Shown in pieces: positions 12,350 through 24,919 of a DNA stretch of 64,000 nt. A model generated the notes under the pieces. The model ran no database searches. It saw nothing but the letters and a program-made list of their open reading frames with translations, and was not told the DNA's origin. This DNA is from Heliocidaris erythrogramma (lineage: Eukaryota > Echinodermata > Echinoidea > Camarodonta > Echinometridae): assembly GCA_025617745.1 (NCBI GenBank), contig CM046866.1, positions 16,065,725 through 16,129,724 on the forward strand. The letters are read 5' to 3'. A program made the position numbers and the translations under genes. Numbering within the stretch: the stretch's first letter is position 1; each line of letters opens with the position of its first letter.

Positions 12350-15300
12350 TTCATCATCATCATCTCCACCTTATCGTTGAAGATGAGGTTGCCATTGGAA
12401 ACGCCGACGTCATGCTGACAAATGAACTCGGCATCACCATCACCACCACCACCACCATTATCTTCATCATAATCATCATCATCTCTATCATAAGTCTTGG
12501 CTAAGTGCCCACGTGAATCATAATTATCTAGGTTGTAAACCTGCACCACCTTTTATCAGTGCCGACGCACGTGTGTATCATCTTCGCACCCTTAATCACT
12601 TTGACCGCTATCTATTTAAAAGTTCTTCCAAGAAAGCTCCTCCAGTACCCTAACTCACAAGAGAGGTGGAGTATGAGTGCATGGGAGAAGAGAGGGAGAG
12701 AGAGAGAGCAGAGAGGGACTGAGAGAGTGTGAGAGGTTTGAGAAGGATGAAGATGATAAAATGTGACTGGAGAGATTATGTAAAGAGAAATAAAAAACAG
12801 TAACAGAAAATGTTAGTGAGAGAGAGAGAGAGAGAGAAGGAGAGAGAGGGGGTACACATGTGACGCAGTCAATGATGAAGCAATAATTTTTCTAGAGTCA
12901 ATGACTTCCAAACGAATCTAAAGTCGACATAAATCTGCCCCGTCAACTAGCAGCATGGGTATGTTTTCACGTTGCCGTTTTGCACATTCGTTCTAAGCTT
13001 ATTGGTGATCACTTAAACATGTCAAAAGGAAAGGGGGTAACGAAAGATAAAGAGAGAAGAGTTGGAAGAAGGGTAAAAGAATGTTGAGGTCCCGAAGAGA
13101 ATACATTCTACAACAAACCGACAAAGCAGAATAAAACTATTGTCTTTTTTCAGGAAGATGGATAGCAAAATATGCCAATGGAGTCTAGCTTAATGATGTA
13201 AGCTAGGACGGGTGAAAGAAATGTATGAGGGGGATAAAGGAATAATCGGTGTGCAATGCAGTAACATGAGATAGTTCATAGCGAATGAAATATAAATCAT
13301 ACTGCGCTACGCCTACACTCGTGCTCATTAGCATACAATTACGAACTGCTACCCGTAGTTCTATCAATGGGAGCGCTGCAACACTGCTTGTATTCATAGA
13401 ACGCTTTTCAGAAAACCTCAGTCTAAAGTTTGCAAAGTTTAAAAGATTCAAAGTTTCAAATTTGATTTCACATCTTTTTTTAAAAAGACAAAGTGTACAT
13501 TTGACAAGATATAGAAACTGAAGAGTAACAATACAGTGAATTTCATTGCAAGATGCTCACCAATAAATATGGCAGATAGGTGTCAAAATAGAAATAAAGG
13601 TAGATAATCCACAGATCATATAGATAGGTAGGTAGGTTGGTAGGTAGAGAGAGATGGATAGATGAATAAATAAATTTAACATAAGGTAAATCCCCATGAT
13701 CTTTGGAGCCCATATTAACAAAGTTAAGTGATGACGAATCCATTGATAAATTAGATTGCTAATTCAACAAGATGAATCAAAACAAAATTGCAAAGTTTTT
13801 AATTGATGTAAGAATGTTGGGTGTTGTTTCTTTCTCTTCTTTAGGCAGTTAGGCGTGACCAAAACTTTCACCTGCCCGATGTGACTAGATTGAGCCTTGC
13901 ATTTGAGGTAGGCCTATGATTCAAATGTCATCTATTTTGCGGTCAACATGGTCAATGTCTTTACGAAGTAAAACCGAACAGCGAGGAGGAGAAGTGTGCC
14001 GTGGTGCCATGTGCAATGACTGAATTCATATCAGAATGATATACATTGCATTCGCTTCTACTGTTTAGCCATGACCGTAATGTTTCTTGGAATGAATATG
14101 TACATGATGTAGGTAGATGGACGAATGTTTGGCACTTTCTTACATCAAATCAAAACACGTGTAATGGGAAAATCTACGGCTTCGTTATGCTATTTAGCGT
14201 CATGTAAACCTGTTGGTACCTTAACATTTTAAAAAGTGTGATATCCATTAAAAATACATTTTCATTGAATTCGGATTTCGATTTTTTGTTTTCTTACAAG
14301 TGCTACACGTATAATACATTTTTAAAAACAATTAGGTATGATCGTTTTGCTAGTGATAAGAAATATTCACGTATTATTCACAAAAGTTTCCAATTTCATT
14401 TTTTTTTTACCTACAGTTACCAAGGACAATAAAATGGATAGGTTTTCACGACAGCAACTCCTAAAGCACGTTTCTCTAACAGTTATTTCTCCTTAAAGGT
14501 AAAGTTCTGAATTCTTAAACTGTGCACCTCGCGCGCTTGGAGCGGGAAACTGTCGCTTCTAGTATCGTCCACTTTGAAAAGTCGACTATTCCTCCAAAGC
14601 TTCGAATCCCAGCGGACTCGTCCTCAACTCGGGTCACGAATACATCGCATTCTAATCAAGAATCGCCCCAATAATCCCCTTAAGAAAGCAGAAAGAAGAA
14701 ATAAATAGACTGAAACTGTGACATTCCATTCCACCTGTTTCGTATTCTAATAATCGTGCTCCATAAAGAATTACCAAAATGAAGAGAAAGGAAAAGTAAC
14801 GTTGCCTATTTCTTGAGGCTTTGGGGTCGTTTTTCTCAAGCGAGTTAATGAGAAGTGACGGCCAATCGAGACCCCGGTATTTTTTCTGATTTTTTTTCTT
14901 TCAAGCCAGTAGGTGAAGTCGTATGACAAGATGGAAGGTGTGATTTCCTACAAGAAAGTACAGTGAATAATCATAATAACTGAAAATATTCTACTAAGCT
15001 TCATGTTTGAATGCGCTTCATATTACTTATTTTTTCTTTGTTTACTACTAATAACGAAGCATTGACCGACTGTTTTTTTTAAATAAATGTGAAATGGGTA
15101 ACTTTCCAATATTTCATTAATCACAATTCTGTTGTGTTTTTTTTTTATTCGGGGTGTCTTTGAGTAATGCATTTTGGTTTGAAAATTAATACTTTTGATA
15201 TTTTTGTTTTTACCTTCTAAGCAGAAACAAAGGACAAAACCTGAAACTGTAATACCACCAGCTCGAAATAATGACGCAGATCTGTCGGAATTCGCCATAG

Positions 15301-17537
15301 TGCAATGGCAGTTAATCATCGAAATAACTCGCCTATTAGCGCGAACAAGGTATCACTAAAGACAAGCTCCCGTCGCGTCCGAAACAAGGGCTTGAGTCGA
15401 GAGAATGGAGCACAAAGGTGGTTTCACCCAAAATTAGAAGGGTAAAGAAACCCCGTGGGATCTGGCGGGAAAGAAAAAGTGGATAAAAAACCCCCGGAGA
15501 AAGAACTTTGCACGCCTGCACAACAACCTAACGACATAACGATGCTTAATTCCCTCGTTAGAACCATTAGCTATGAAGTTCTAGAACCGTGAGATGTTAA
15601 TTTGCTTTCGTATACTCGACCCGGCAAAACAGTGGATAAATGGGTAAGAAAATGAGTAGAGAGTGAGAAGGTATATTAGAGTTTTCTTTTGTTCACTGGT
15701 TGGTAGAAACAGCGGTAGCGGGCTGGGGGCCCCTCTGATTAGGCGCTCCGTAAAGTGGTTGGAAACACGAAGCCCGCGCCCTAATATGTTTGAGTGCCAC
15801 AGAAAGCAGCTTACATTTCGTTAGATGCACTGTTGGTATGCAACAATTTATATCAATAACATGAATATAATGGCAGTATAGGTACAGTCATATGTTAGAA
15901 GATGTATTGCTTACCCACGAGAAAAAAAAAGGATAGAATCTTAAATAAACAAGGGTACTGTTTGTCTAAACGATTCCACTTTGAATTTCTTTTTCAATTT
16001 CTAGAGCCAGTTGTGAAAGCATAAATAATAAAAGTTTATAACAATGTAAAATAATATTGCTTTATTAGAAAAAATGAATGCAGTTACACTTGTACTTGTG
16101 AGATCTTTAAGGAGGTAATAACTCCAGATATTGAAAGAAAAAAAAATTATGAAAGAAATATGTTTAATATACTGACGCTTTCAATCAATATTTCAAATTA
16201 TATAATCAACCATTAAGACCTGTCATTAACAAATCGTGTAACAACAACAATAGCTAAGCTTTTCTAAATGTACCTAATCGCAATTCATGATGAATAAATT
16301 GATTCAAACGCATAATAAGAGAGTGTCTTAACATTTTTGGTTTGAAACATGTCCTAAATTCTCTGATTTTACACCATTGTAAACCGTTTTACATTGAGAT
16401 TCAGGTTAAAGCCAGTGGCAATAATAATTGGATGGGTCGAACCAGGGCATACTCGGTGCAACTTAACAAAACATATCAGACGCCTAAGTTGTTGATTATC
16501 TAAATAGAAAAAGGAAACCCGCAAGCAACACTGTATTATCCTTTCTTTTCTAACCTTTTTAATTCCAATTCTGTTGGTATTTAATACTAGTTCACATGTA
16601 TGGTGTAATAAAATACCACATGTATATCAACTACCCCTCTTCGAGGACTATTGGTCGCGCGCCATATGAAAAGACAAACAAAAATTGGTTGGTCAGTGAC
16701 GGTCAAAAACCAGGAGTGACCATTCGTCCCTTCATTCCGAATCACCAGGGTCTATCGTGGTAGTGACCATGGATGACCGGGGACATGCTTGACCAGTCGG
16801 CCATCCCAAAGGGGTCATTCTCACTAACACTTCATTCATATCAACGAAATACTAAAATACAAACTTGAGGGTAACTAAACCCCTCCTGCCCCTGTCATTT
16901 ATCAATCAACGGAGCGCATAAGAGAACCTGAAGACCTCGGTTTTTTATCCGATCACTTTCACGGTAGAGAAATTGTTTTTCAACGTTAATTAGCCAAAAT
17001 ATTGGCTCGTGCCTTAAAAAGAGATGGACCGAGAAGAGACTTCGTATCAAATTAAGAAAAGGTATACCAAGCAGGAGGTGAAATTGTTCATTTTAGACGA
17101 TAATTGAGGGAAACTTTCGAGCTCGCTTTCGTTAATGTTACCCTGAATCTTAGATTTTGTTTTTTCTAAATATAGAGAAAAGTTTTTGTTCTCGACAGAA
17201 AAGTGCACTTGTTTTTCTGTGGCAAAAAATAAGATGACATTCAATACGCCTGAAAAGTCATGGTTTTAGCGCTGTATATAATTACGACAACATATTTTGA
17301 AACTCAACCTTGGCATTCTTTCTGGTTACAAGAATAGTGGCAAAAGTAGTTTTGTTACATCCGAATTTCCTTGGCAACTTGAGACGAAGTACTTCAGAAA
17401 AGAGGAATTCTTACAGCGGGATCAAAACTTCATAAACATAACTGGCTGTCAACATTAATTTCGCAAATTGATATTTTTGTTTTTACATGGTGATGAATAT
17501 TTGAAGAAAAAAAAGTATGAGGGAGATGGAGACTTAC
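10321..17537. other. Non-coding stretch, probable intron of the SNAG gene
   Basis: The stretch has GA tracts (12690-12730, 12815-12850), a C run (11131-11147), a (TAGG)n patch at 13625 and a cluster of TGACC/GGTCA half-sites at 16692-16818. No zinc-finger or other exon was recognised on either strand. Confidence 0.55.
12280..12480. repeat. CAC/ATC trinucleotide cluster with an internal duplication
   Basis: (CACCAC)n and (ATC)n runs are present. GAAGATGCGGTTGCCAATGG (12214) recurs diverged as GAAGATGAGGTTGCCATTGG (12379), and CGTCATTCCGAAA-like sequence follows each, so a 165-bp segment containing the repeat was duplicated. Confidence 0.7.
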
Positions 17538-17631
17538 TCTGGATAGCTGTTTCTGCGGCAAAGCAGTCCCACATGGCAGCCTTCTCCTTAGTAGGCCGGG
17601 AGACGCGGCGGACAAGGAAAGAGCGAGGCAT
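17538..17631 (-). CDS. First coding exon of a SNAG-domain (probably zinc-finger) repressor gene
   Basis: The exon begins MPRSFLVRRVSRPTKEK and ends after AAMWDCFAAETAIQ at a perfect donor, A|GTAAGT (31 codons, phase 1). MPRSFLV at the extreme N-terminus is the SNAG motif of the Snail, Scratch, Gfi1 and Ovo zinc-finger families, which recruits LSD1/CoREST-type corepressors in the nucleus. The remaining residues do not fit Snail (no NYSEL) and do not clearly match Ovo, so the subfamily is unassigned. An in-frame ATG lies eight codons upstream, but SNAG works at the N-terminus, so 17631 is the chosen start. No C2H2 exon was recognised downstream on this strand inside the window; the rest of the gene probably lies beyond the left edge across a large intron. 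Confidence 0.72.
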
Positions 17632-18120
17632 GGTGATGCGGGATGGATGTTGCACTGGTACTGGTACTGGTAGGATGAGGTATCCTTTTTATTCGAAGGT
17701 GGAGCAAATTGTTTTCAAAAGATCTCAAGGCACTGAAGAGATTGGTGAATGCCCACTTTGTTTGAGATGTGTTTTCTCAAATTTTCTTTTCAGTCTCTCG
17801 ACGAGATTGGAATGAGAATTGGAATAAATAAGATGCAAAAAGTTGTATAACTTTAATCGACGGCGAAGAGTATATCGAATGTAAGATGATGATGATTCCT
17901 CCTGCCTGGAAAGTGATGCGGGGTCGATGTCGTTGTGTGTTGGTCTCTGGTGACGCACACTAACTCACATTGGCGTTAGGCAAGATGATTCAACACGATC
18001 ATAATAGCAAAGGTGAAATATAGGTTGAGTTGAAAGTTGATGATGATGATGCTGATGATGGGACAGGATGATGATACTGATTGGAAGAGGAGGAGGACGA
18101 TGAGCAACGACCGACCAGAC

Positions 18121-18153
18121 TGGACACCAAACTCTGTTTAGATCCTTTATATA
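18121..18153 (-). promoter_or_regulatory. TATA box and predicted start site for the SNAG gene
   Basis: On the minus strand TATATAAAGG begins at 18153. An initiator-like TCCAGTC has its A at 18121, 32 bases downstream, which is ideal spacing. This would give a leader of about 490 nt before the SNAG ATG. ATTGG/CCAAT motifs occur near 18357, 18397 and 18454 in a locally GC-rich stretch (18240-18440). Confidence 0.5.
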
Positions 18154-18479
18154 CTGCGCATCCACCTTGCTCCTCCAGCAACAAGTGTTATTATCCCTTT
18201 GAACTAGCAACTAGGGTGAGTCCTTGATACTACATCAGGGTGGGATGGGCCAGCTACAGCACGCATCACTGGTAGGCGAGTGGTATCGCCATCACCGCAT
18301 CTCCCCCCGTCGAGCACACACCCCGTCCTACACCAGTATGCCTCACAGCTCTCCACCAATCACAATCGCGCGCGTGCCCCTTCGCTGGCCCAGCCCACCA
18401 ATAGAAAGTGAGTTTATGGAACCAACGGCCCGTGGCAGGCATTTCGGTTTTTTCATTGGTTCCTAAGATCTGTCAAGTG

Positions 18480-19130
18480 ATTTTTGACAGGCGGGGGTCT
18501 TGACGAGTTAAATTGGTTGTCCCGATATACCTCTTGTTTACGCTATTGGGCAGTTCGTGCGTAAAAAGTGAAAGAGTTAATGTAGAAGATATTATAGATC
18601 CAGACCTGCTTTTTAAAAACTGCAAAACATTCTAAAACACAAAGATTATCCATGCCTTTTGAAGATCTGATTAGGCAAGTTTTTCATATTTTTTTTCTCT
18701 GCTTATTGGCTTCGATATCATCATTTTGATTGATATCTGTCATTAAATGAAACAATTCAATACAAGAATTTCTCATTTTATTTATCCATTTATTTCATTT
18801 TTTAGGATGCATGTTATATTGAATGGGAGTATATAAGAACTGAAATAGACATGCTTCCTTTTTACATTTTACACGTTGTAATATTTACAAAAAGTTCGAT
18901 ATGACATAACTGTAATGAGCATGGTGTTTATAAAATGTTATGATCCAAATACAAGCTTGACGCATAAATGCTCTCATAATTCACTTTTAAAAGAAATCAA
19001 TTTTGATTGAATTACCCTGCTCCTCTGATAACAAATACTAAAATACACATATTGATTACAGGAATCAACAATGCTAACCACTATTACAACACATAACCGT
19101 TGGGATATTACAATAGTACAATAGTTACTG
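18480..19130. other. AT-rich intergenic stretch
   Basis: Nothing recognisable beyond A/T-rich sequence upstream of the SNAG promoter. Confidence 0.6.
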
Positions 19131-19300
19131 GGCGTTGTGGCGTGCGCCTGTAATCCAGCTACCAGTGGAAGTTATAAACTGATTCAGCGGACCCAGGTTC
19201 GAGACTGAGTCACGTCTTTCGGATGGTGACGTTAAAGGTCGGTCCCAGACGTAAATAATCATATCTGATTGATACACGTCTGTAAAACCCCAATTACACA
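19131..19300 (+). mobile_element. Alu/7SL-like SINE fragment
   Basis: GGCGTTGTGGCGTGCGCCTG followed by TAATCCAGCTACC closely resembles the start of SRP (7SL) RNA and Alu (GGCGCGGTGGCGCGTGCCTG, TAGTCCCAGCTAC). CCCAGGTTCGAGACTGAGTC then resembles the Alu internal B-box region. It continues CTTTCGGATGGTGACGTTAA and AGGTCGGTCCCAGACG, a body type that recurs in SINEs of several animals. Boundaries and target duplications were not identified. It could be a 7SL pseudogene instead. Confidence 0.5.
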
Positions 19301-19654
19301 TACACACAAAGTGCGGACACGATGCCTTCAAAAGGAGTTTCGAAAAGACGACTACGCATCGACCATCGTCATCCAAGTCATTAGGGTTAACAACTACCGG
19401 TCAACAGGACCTCTAACACGGACCAAGGTGCCTCTCTCTAGCACAAAAGATATAATGTTTGGACAGTGATTTATTCCAGCTGTATGTTCGGTCAGAACAG
19501 GCAGTCAGGTTACTGCTGCCTGAAACTTGCCAGTGCCATTCAGTAACGTGATTATGGAGATAGAACAAAAGAAGATGAGGTATATTATGAAATAAGGTAA
19601 CCATACCACAGCGCAGCATCAGAAGAGGCGCAAGAAAAAACTATAATAACTTCT

Positions 19655-20138
19655 TTAAAGGGAAGTCCACCCTGATATCAAGTTGGTTTTAAAAGAAAGG
19701 GAAATTATTTTTAAAAACAAATCAATGAGAGTGTGACAATTGTGAGCAAAATCACATTAAAATAAGAGAGTTCTGAATATTTGAAGTTGTAAATCAATCA
19801 AACACAAATTGGCAACTCCAAAGAAAATGTTTAATCATACATGCAACCTAGATAATTATAATCTTCGCACATAATTATGTTTTTACAAAAAAACCTTTAT
19901 GAAATAAATATATTCCTTTATCAACAACTAAGAAAATTTCTGAAATTTTCTGTACAGACCAACTTTATGGAAGAGGAGCTCGCAAGATACTCACCGAGTT
20001 GCAAATTTATGACCGATTACAACTTCTAAAATTTGTTATTTCTTGTGGGATTTTGCTCAAAACTCTCATTAACCTGTTTCTCTAATTTTTCTGTTTTCAT
20101 TCAAATCAAATCAATCACATGGTGGACTTCCTCTTTAA
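19655..20138. mobile_element. TTAA MITE (AAAGGGAAGTCCACC ends), 484 bp
   Basis: The element is bounded by TTAA, with inverted ends AAAGGGAAGTCCACCCTGAT and AAAGAGGAAGTCCACCATG. It has no transposase. The same family as 28711-28978: both left ends continue CCACCCTGATATCAA and TTTTAAAAGAA-like sequence. Confidence 0.7.
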
Positions 20139-22639
20139 GAAACTTAGCAATACCGTCATAAATTTGTTGAGAAATTTAGACTCAACATACCTACAAATAT
20201 AACGTCTTTTAAATATGTCTAAAAGTGTACTTTCGCAATGTTGTAGTTCCATTGCAACATTGAATATCTGAGTAGTAGGTCCATGGTCAGAGCATGATGT
20301 GGAAAAGAATATTGCTGCAACTACTAGTGTTCTCAATTTTGACACTCCAGATATCCATTCACATATCATAGAAACAAACTATACACTGTCAAAATATTTG
20401 GATTTCTGGACAGAGAATTTGAAAGATATATACGAAGTATGGTTATGTCAACTTGGTAAAATGTTCTTTTTGTGATAATTATAAACTTGAGTTAATGTAC
20501 TAAGTTAAACCTTTAAATTATTATCATCATGGTCTTCAGTGAAACACGAGAGAGAGAGGGGAGTGATAGAGAGAATGAATGATAACAAAAATAGAGAGAA
20601 CAGTACTGATTTCCAGGGGCAATATTTCCGTACATTTTTCAACGATAGTGACAAAATTCATGTTTTCGTACTATTTTCATACACCAACAAAGAGGAAAAG
20701 GAAAAAATATGCTACACAACTGTATCAAGGCCTTGTCGTTTTACTGATCCTGCATTTTTAGCCTCTTTTGGTTATAATACATACTTCACTAAAGTTTGCA
20801 TAAAATCCCTCTTACAGCACGCACGATAATGGGCACAAAAGACAAAATCATGTCTGGGTGTGACGCGCGTGAAAAAAACAACAACTAAAAACATCGTGTG
20901 AGGCATATGGGCATATAGCACAGGCGTGCGCACTTGACGCCAACTGACATAATTATATGTGGTCCAAGGCTTGAGTGTCTGCAGAAATGTCGTAGCGCCA
21001 ATCTGCATTTTTGTCGATTTAAAAACAAGGTTAAGTCGACTTATTTCATATCTATAATGTCTTCCACCGAAAGAAGCGAGGACGAGACGTATACGTGGAT
21101 AACTGGGCTGTATTTTTTTGTCAAACTTTGATTTCATATTTATAAAGAACAAGATTTAAGGATTCAAAGCGACATAATATATTTTTAATAAAGTGTGAAT
21201 GATGTCTAATATAAAATAAAAGATCTTTGCAACAAATTGAAATTATCTGGGCCCTGTTTCATAAAACTTGTTATCAATAACAACTTCCCCATTTCTATAA
21301 CAAATTTGCTCTCAGCCGATCAGATTCAAGGATTTCAGTAACTTGTAACAATTATTGTAAATTGTTATTGATAACAAGTTTTATGAAACGGGGACCTGGT
21401 TTGCAAGTAAGAGATTGATTTATTTATTTTTATTTTTATTTTTTTTTTGAGGGGGGATCAGACTTTCACTATCATCAAAACATATTCAGAATAGAAGAAG
21501 ATTCTCATTCTGATTTAAAACAAACATTTGTGATATAATTTTCAGGAGGGGAGCATTGACAATTAAATTTGCACTGGGTAAAAATACCTATAATTTGGCA
21601 AGAAATATAAATGTTAAAATATATATATATATTTTTGGTCAGTATACAATTACACAAAATGTGTTTATAAAATGTAATTCCAATTTCAATTCTTTCAAGA
21701 ATCCGTATTTTTCTTTTCATGTCAGACAAAATAAAGCAAATAGAATGAAAATAAATTGAATTGAATTAAGGAATTTTTAAGATACTGTCATTTTAAAAAT
21801 AATCTTCATACCGAATTTCACAAAAGAAGAAAAAATTTAAAGTAGAATAATCCGTGAACTGCGAACCACCCACATATACACACAAACGCATATGTTCTAC
21901 GTAGTCCCACCAATGTTTACTTACGTTGGTTATCTCCACAAGCTCTCTTTCTTATGAATACATACACCATGATACTATGAAGTTATTCTTCTTGATTTCT
22001 CACAACATTATTATGATTCTGGCCTCCCCTCAAATTCTTATATCCTTTTCTAACATTTTTGTTTCATTCGTTCTTTCTGCGTATATGTGACTCATTGTCA
22101 TCTGAAAGTGTCAATCATGCGTCTCAAAGATTGCTTCTAGAAAATGCAGCAGACTTTTGACAAAAATCAAAAGGATATATTTGAAATATCATTTCTGCTC
22201 TGACGTCATTTTTCCTGGGCTTTATTTCATCGAAGATACAGGCTAGAGGCCTAGAGCTTGAGTACCGATTGGCTTTTACGTATAGATTTAAGGTTTAGAA
22301 ATAAACCGGAGCATGAGCATGAAATAGCTAGTCTTGCATGAAGGTTAGAATTCTGGAGCAAAGATATTTTTTTTGTGTTTGTGTCAAATAAAATGGTAAT
22401 TGGCAAACTCAAGGAATCGTGTGTGATTCTGAAATTGAAAGGTAATCATGAATGTCCCTAACGTCCCGTTCTTTCTCAATGAAACGCAAATGATACTCAT
22501 TTGTGACATGACAAACAAAAAGAAAGGTCATTGGGCAAGCTCTATATATAAACACAACTAGGGAGTACTCATGTGACTTTCTATCATTGCTGATGTCTAT
22601 TTCACTTTCACTTCAAGCATATGCCATCCATCTCTTTCT
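20139..22639. other. Intergenic stretch with one full MITE
   Basis: Apart from the foldback MITE at 21249-21396 there are only short AT and GA runs. A LINE-tail-like AATTGAATTGAATT occurs at 21755. No coding exon was supported. Confidence 0.55.
21249..21396. mobile_element. Foldback MITE (GGGCCCTGTTTCATAAAA family), full copy
   Basis: Inverted ends GTTTCATAAAACTTGTTATC (about 35 bp) surround an interior containing CTCTCAGCCGATCAGATTCA. No coding capacity. The hairpin is strong. Confidence 0.75.
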
Positions 22640-22648
22640 TCTCTCCTA

Positions 22649-22685
<37 letters not shown>

Positions 22686-22705
22686 TCTTTCTCTCTCCCT
22701 CTCTT
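22640..22705. repeat. (CT)n microsatellite
   Basis: Nearly pure CT over about 60 bp. Confidence 0.93.
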
Positions 22706-22974
22706 AATTTCTTTTCTTCGAGAAAAAAATTGAATGATGTATAATTATTGCAAATTGTTAAAATATTCATTTGCATGATCGCATAATCATTATAATTGAA
22801 ATGAGATCTAGACTTTAGATCCGTTGCTCTAGTAGTCTCTTTATAATTTTTTTCATCTGTTATTACTATCTTAAACATTACAAACCTATTTATTTATATC
22901 TTGCAACAACCAATGGAAATGATCAAGTACACTTACGCTTATTTTTTTTCTTCAAATATGTAGGTTTTTAGAGC

Positions 22975-23185
22975 CTATTCGAAGGATTTTAACAAAGCTT
23001 TTAATTGTCAATAATTCAGCCCCAGTTAATAATCTGTAATGTCTATTCAGGTCCAAAATACTGGAACTCTGTAAATCCCAAAATAAAAAGATCTGTAAGT
23101 ATAATTGTACTTAAAAGAAAGTTAAAGATGTATCTTTTGAGACCATATTACTACTCTTGTACTTATCCGATTATGATATTTTTTC
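22975..23185 (+). pseudogene. Non-LTR retrotransposon reverse transcriptase C-terminal relic
   Basis: The phrase YSGPKYWNSVNPKIKRSVS followed by LKRKLKMYLL matches the terminal motif of CR1/L2/Jockey-type reverse transcriptases (GPKLWNSLP...FKRKLKxYLL). The upstream sequence is full of stops. Only the 3' end survives, as expected for 5'-truncated LINE copies. Confidence 0.65.
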
Positions 23186-23728
23186 TTATTTGATATTTTT
23201 GTTCTGAAATGGAATTTAAAAAAAGAAAATGAGGACATCAAGACAATGAGGAAAAAATGCAAGTTTACCTTCAACATCTGAAGTGCATGTACAAATGAAA
23301 TTGAGTGAAGAAAATTTGTATGGACTTTAGCCCAATAGCATTCTTTATGTAGTGGAAAAATATAAGATATTGAATAACATGGACCCCCCCCCCCCCCACC
23401 CCTCCTCCTCTTTTTTCCAAAAAATCCGGAAAAGAATCTAGGAACCAATATTACTTGGCTAGTTTCAGCCAACACATTGTTCGATTGACAGTTTTCCTTA
23501 CATAACTCTACCAAGATTTCTGTCCTCTCGTGCAGGTACGTTGTTATCACTACTGACATTGTATCAAATCCCGATTAAACCCTATATACTCCAGCATCAC
23601 ACCTTCTTTCCTCTTATCATACCCATATAGGGATAAATTATAGGATTAGAGGGGGCCCGAAGGGAGGGGTGAGGTAGACCACCTGGTATGAACCCAAATA
23701 AACTTGCGGTGAAAGGTGCGTGTGGCAG

Positions 23729-24111
23729 AAGTATAATGTTTGTAAACAAATTTTTAGGCATTTTACTCCCAGTGTTAAAGATCGTATGCTCGATCTGTAA
23801 TGAAAAACACAAGTCAGAAAAAAATGGAACCAGCGGGATTCGAACCTGTCATCTACTGCTTGCCGGGCAGCGACTTAACCACCAGGCTATTCTGGTTCAC
23901 GGCCAAGTCACGATGAACTGGAATCAAATACCCATTCCAAGATCCTCTTCTTTCTGACTCATTAATATTCAAACGGTCCGCCGTAGACAATGGTTAGTAA
24001 ACGAAGAAGCTTGATGGGAAGAATTTTAACACTGGGAGTAAAATGCCTAAAAATTTGTTTACAAATTAAAATTCCTCCCATCAAGTTTCTTCGTTTACTA
24101 AGTATAATGTT
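23729..24111 (-). mobile_element. tRNA-like foldback SINE with exact 12-bp target duplication
   Basis: AAGTATAATGTT occurs at 23729-23740 and 24100-24111. The 359 bp between them contains a tRNA-like module on the minus strand (about 23826-23900). That module has a 7-bp acceptor stem GAACCAG/CTGGTTC, a GGTTCGAATCC B box and an anticodon-like CCGGCAA loop. It also holds nested inverted repeats: 23741-23779 against about 24023-24065, and 23993-24028 against 24068-24099. Confidence 0.65.
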
Positions 24112-24538
24112 GTTCAAAATGCTTACGAGTTCGATTACGCTTTTTTTATTACCAATTCCTTAAATATTGTACAAGAATATGAAAACGATATCTGATTTTT
24201 ATAAGGGATTAAAGATAAAACTACCACCCTCTATAAATATTAACCAGGGAAGCATATATAGTGAAAACTGGTCATAGGCCTAACAGGACGAAGAGAAAAG
24301 AAATGAAGAATAATCTGTAATACTCGCCAGAAAATTGTACATTCTTACCTGTTTATCTTTAAAGTAAAGTAATAATTCTAGACGGTGTGGAAATAAAGAG
24401 AATGAATAGAGGGAGGAAAGAGGAAAGTGTGTGTGTCTGTTTGTGAGAAGAATATAAAGAGAGAGAGAGAAAGAGAAAGCCAGAGAGAGAGTCGCACTCT
24501 CCGGTAATGTTTCAACCATACAGCTAAAGAGCGAGTCT

Positions 24539-24760
24539 GGTGGTATTCTGAGATTTATTTTATCTTGATTTTAGTGAAAAGATTTTAATTGTCATAACAA
24601 CTTTTAAATTGCAACATTTCATTGGTGTTTGCGCAGATGGATTCCGCATACATAGCCACTTTTGTCATTAACCAATGATGCGCCATAAGTGTACATTTTG
24701 TTAGGACAGTTAAATTTATTTCACTAAAATCAAGATAAAATAAATCTCAGAATACCACCC
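24539..24760. mobile_element. Foldback MITE (GGGTGGTATTCTGAGA family)
   Basis: Inverted ends GGTGGTATTCTGAGATTTAT extend about 45 bp (TTATTTTATCTTGATTTTAG). The interior shares TTGTCATAACAA, GTGTTTGCGCAGATG and TTAACCAATGA with 41854-42101. Confidence 0.75.
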
Positions 24761-24919
24761 ATTTCGCCAACCAAAGACAAAATGCCATGCATCTATCCGG
24801 TAGTAGCAATCGAGCACAGATTTGGATTGGCCGAAAGATGAAGAAGAAATATAAGTTTGCCTCCGTACTCCTATTCCTACTTGGTTTTACACGTAATTAA
24901 AACTGAATTCTGAATGTTT

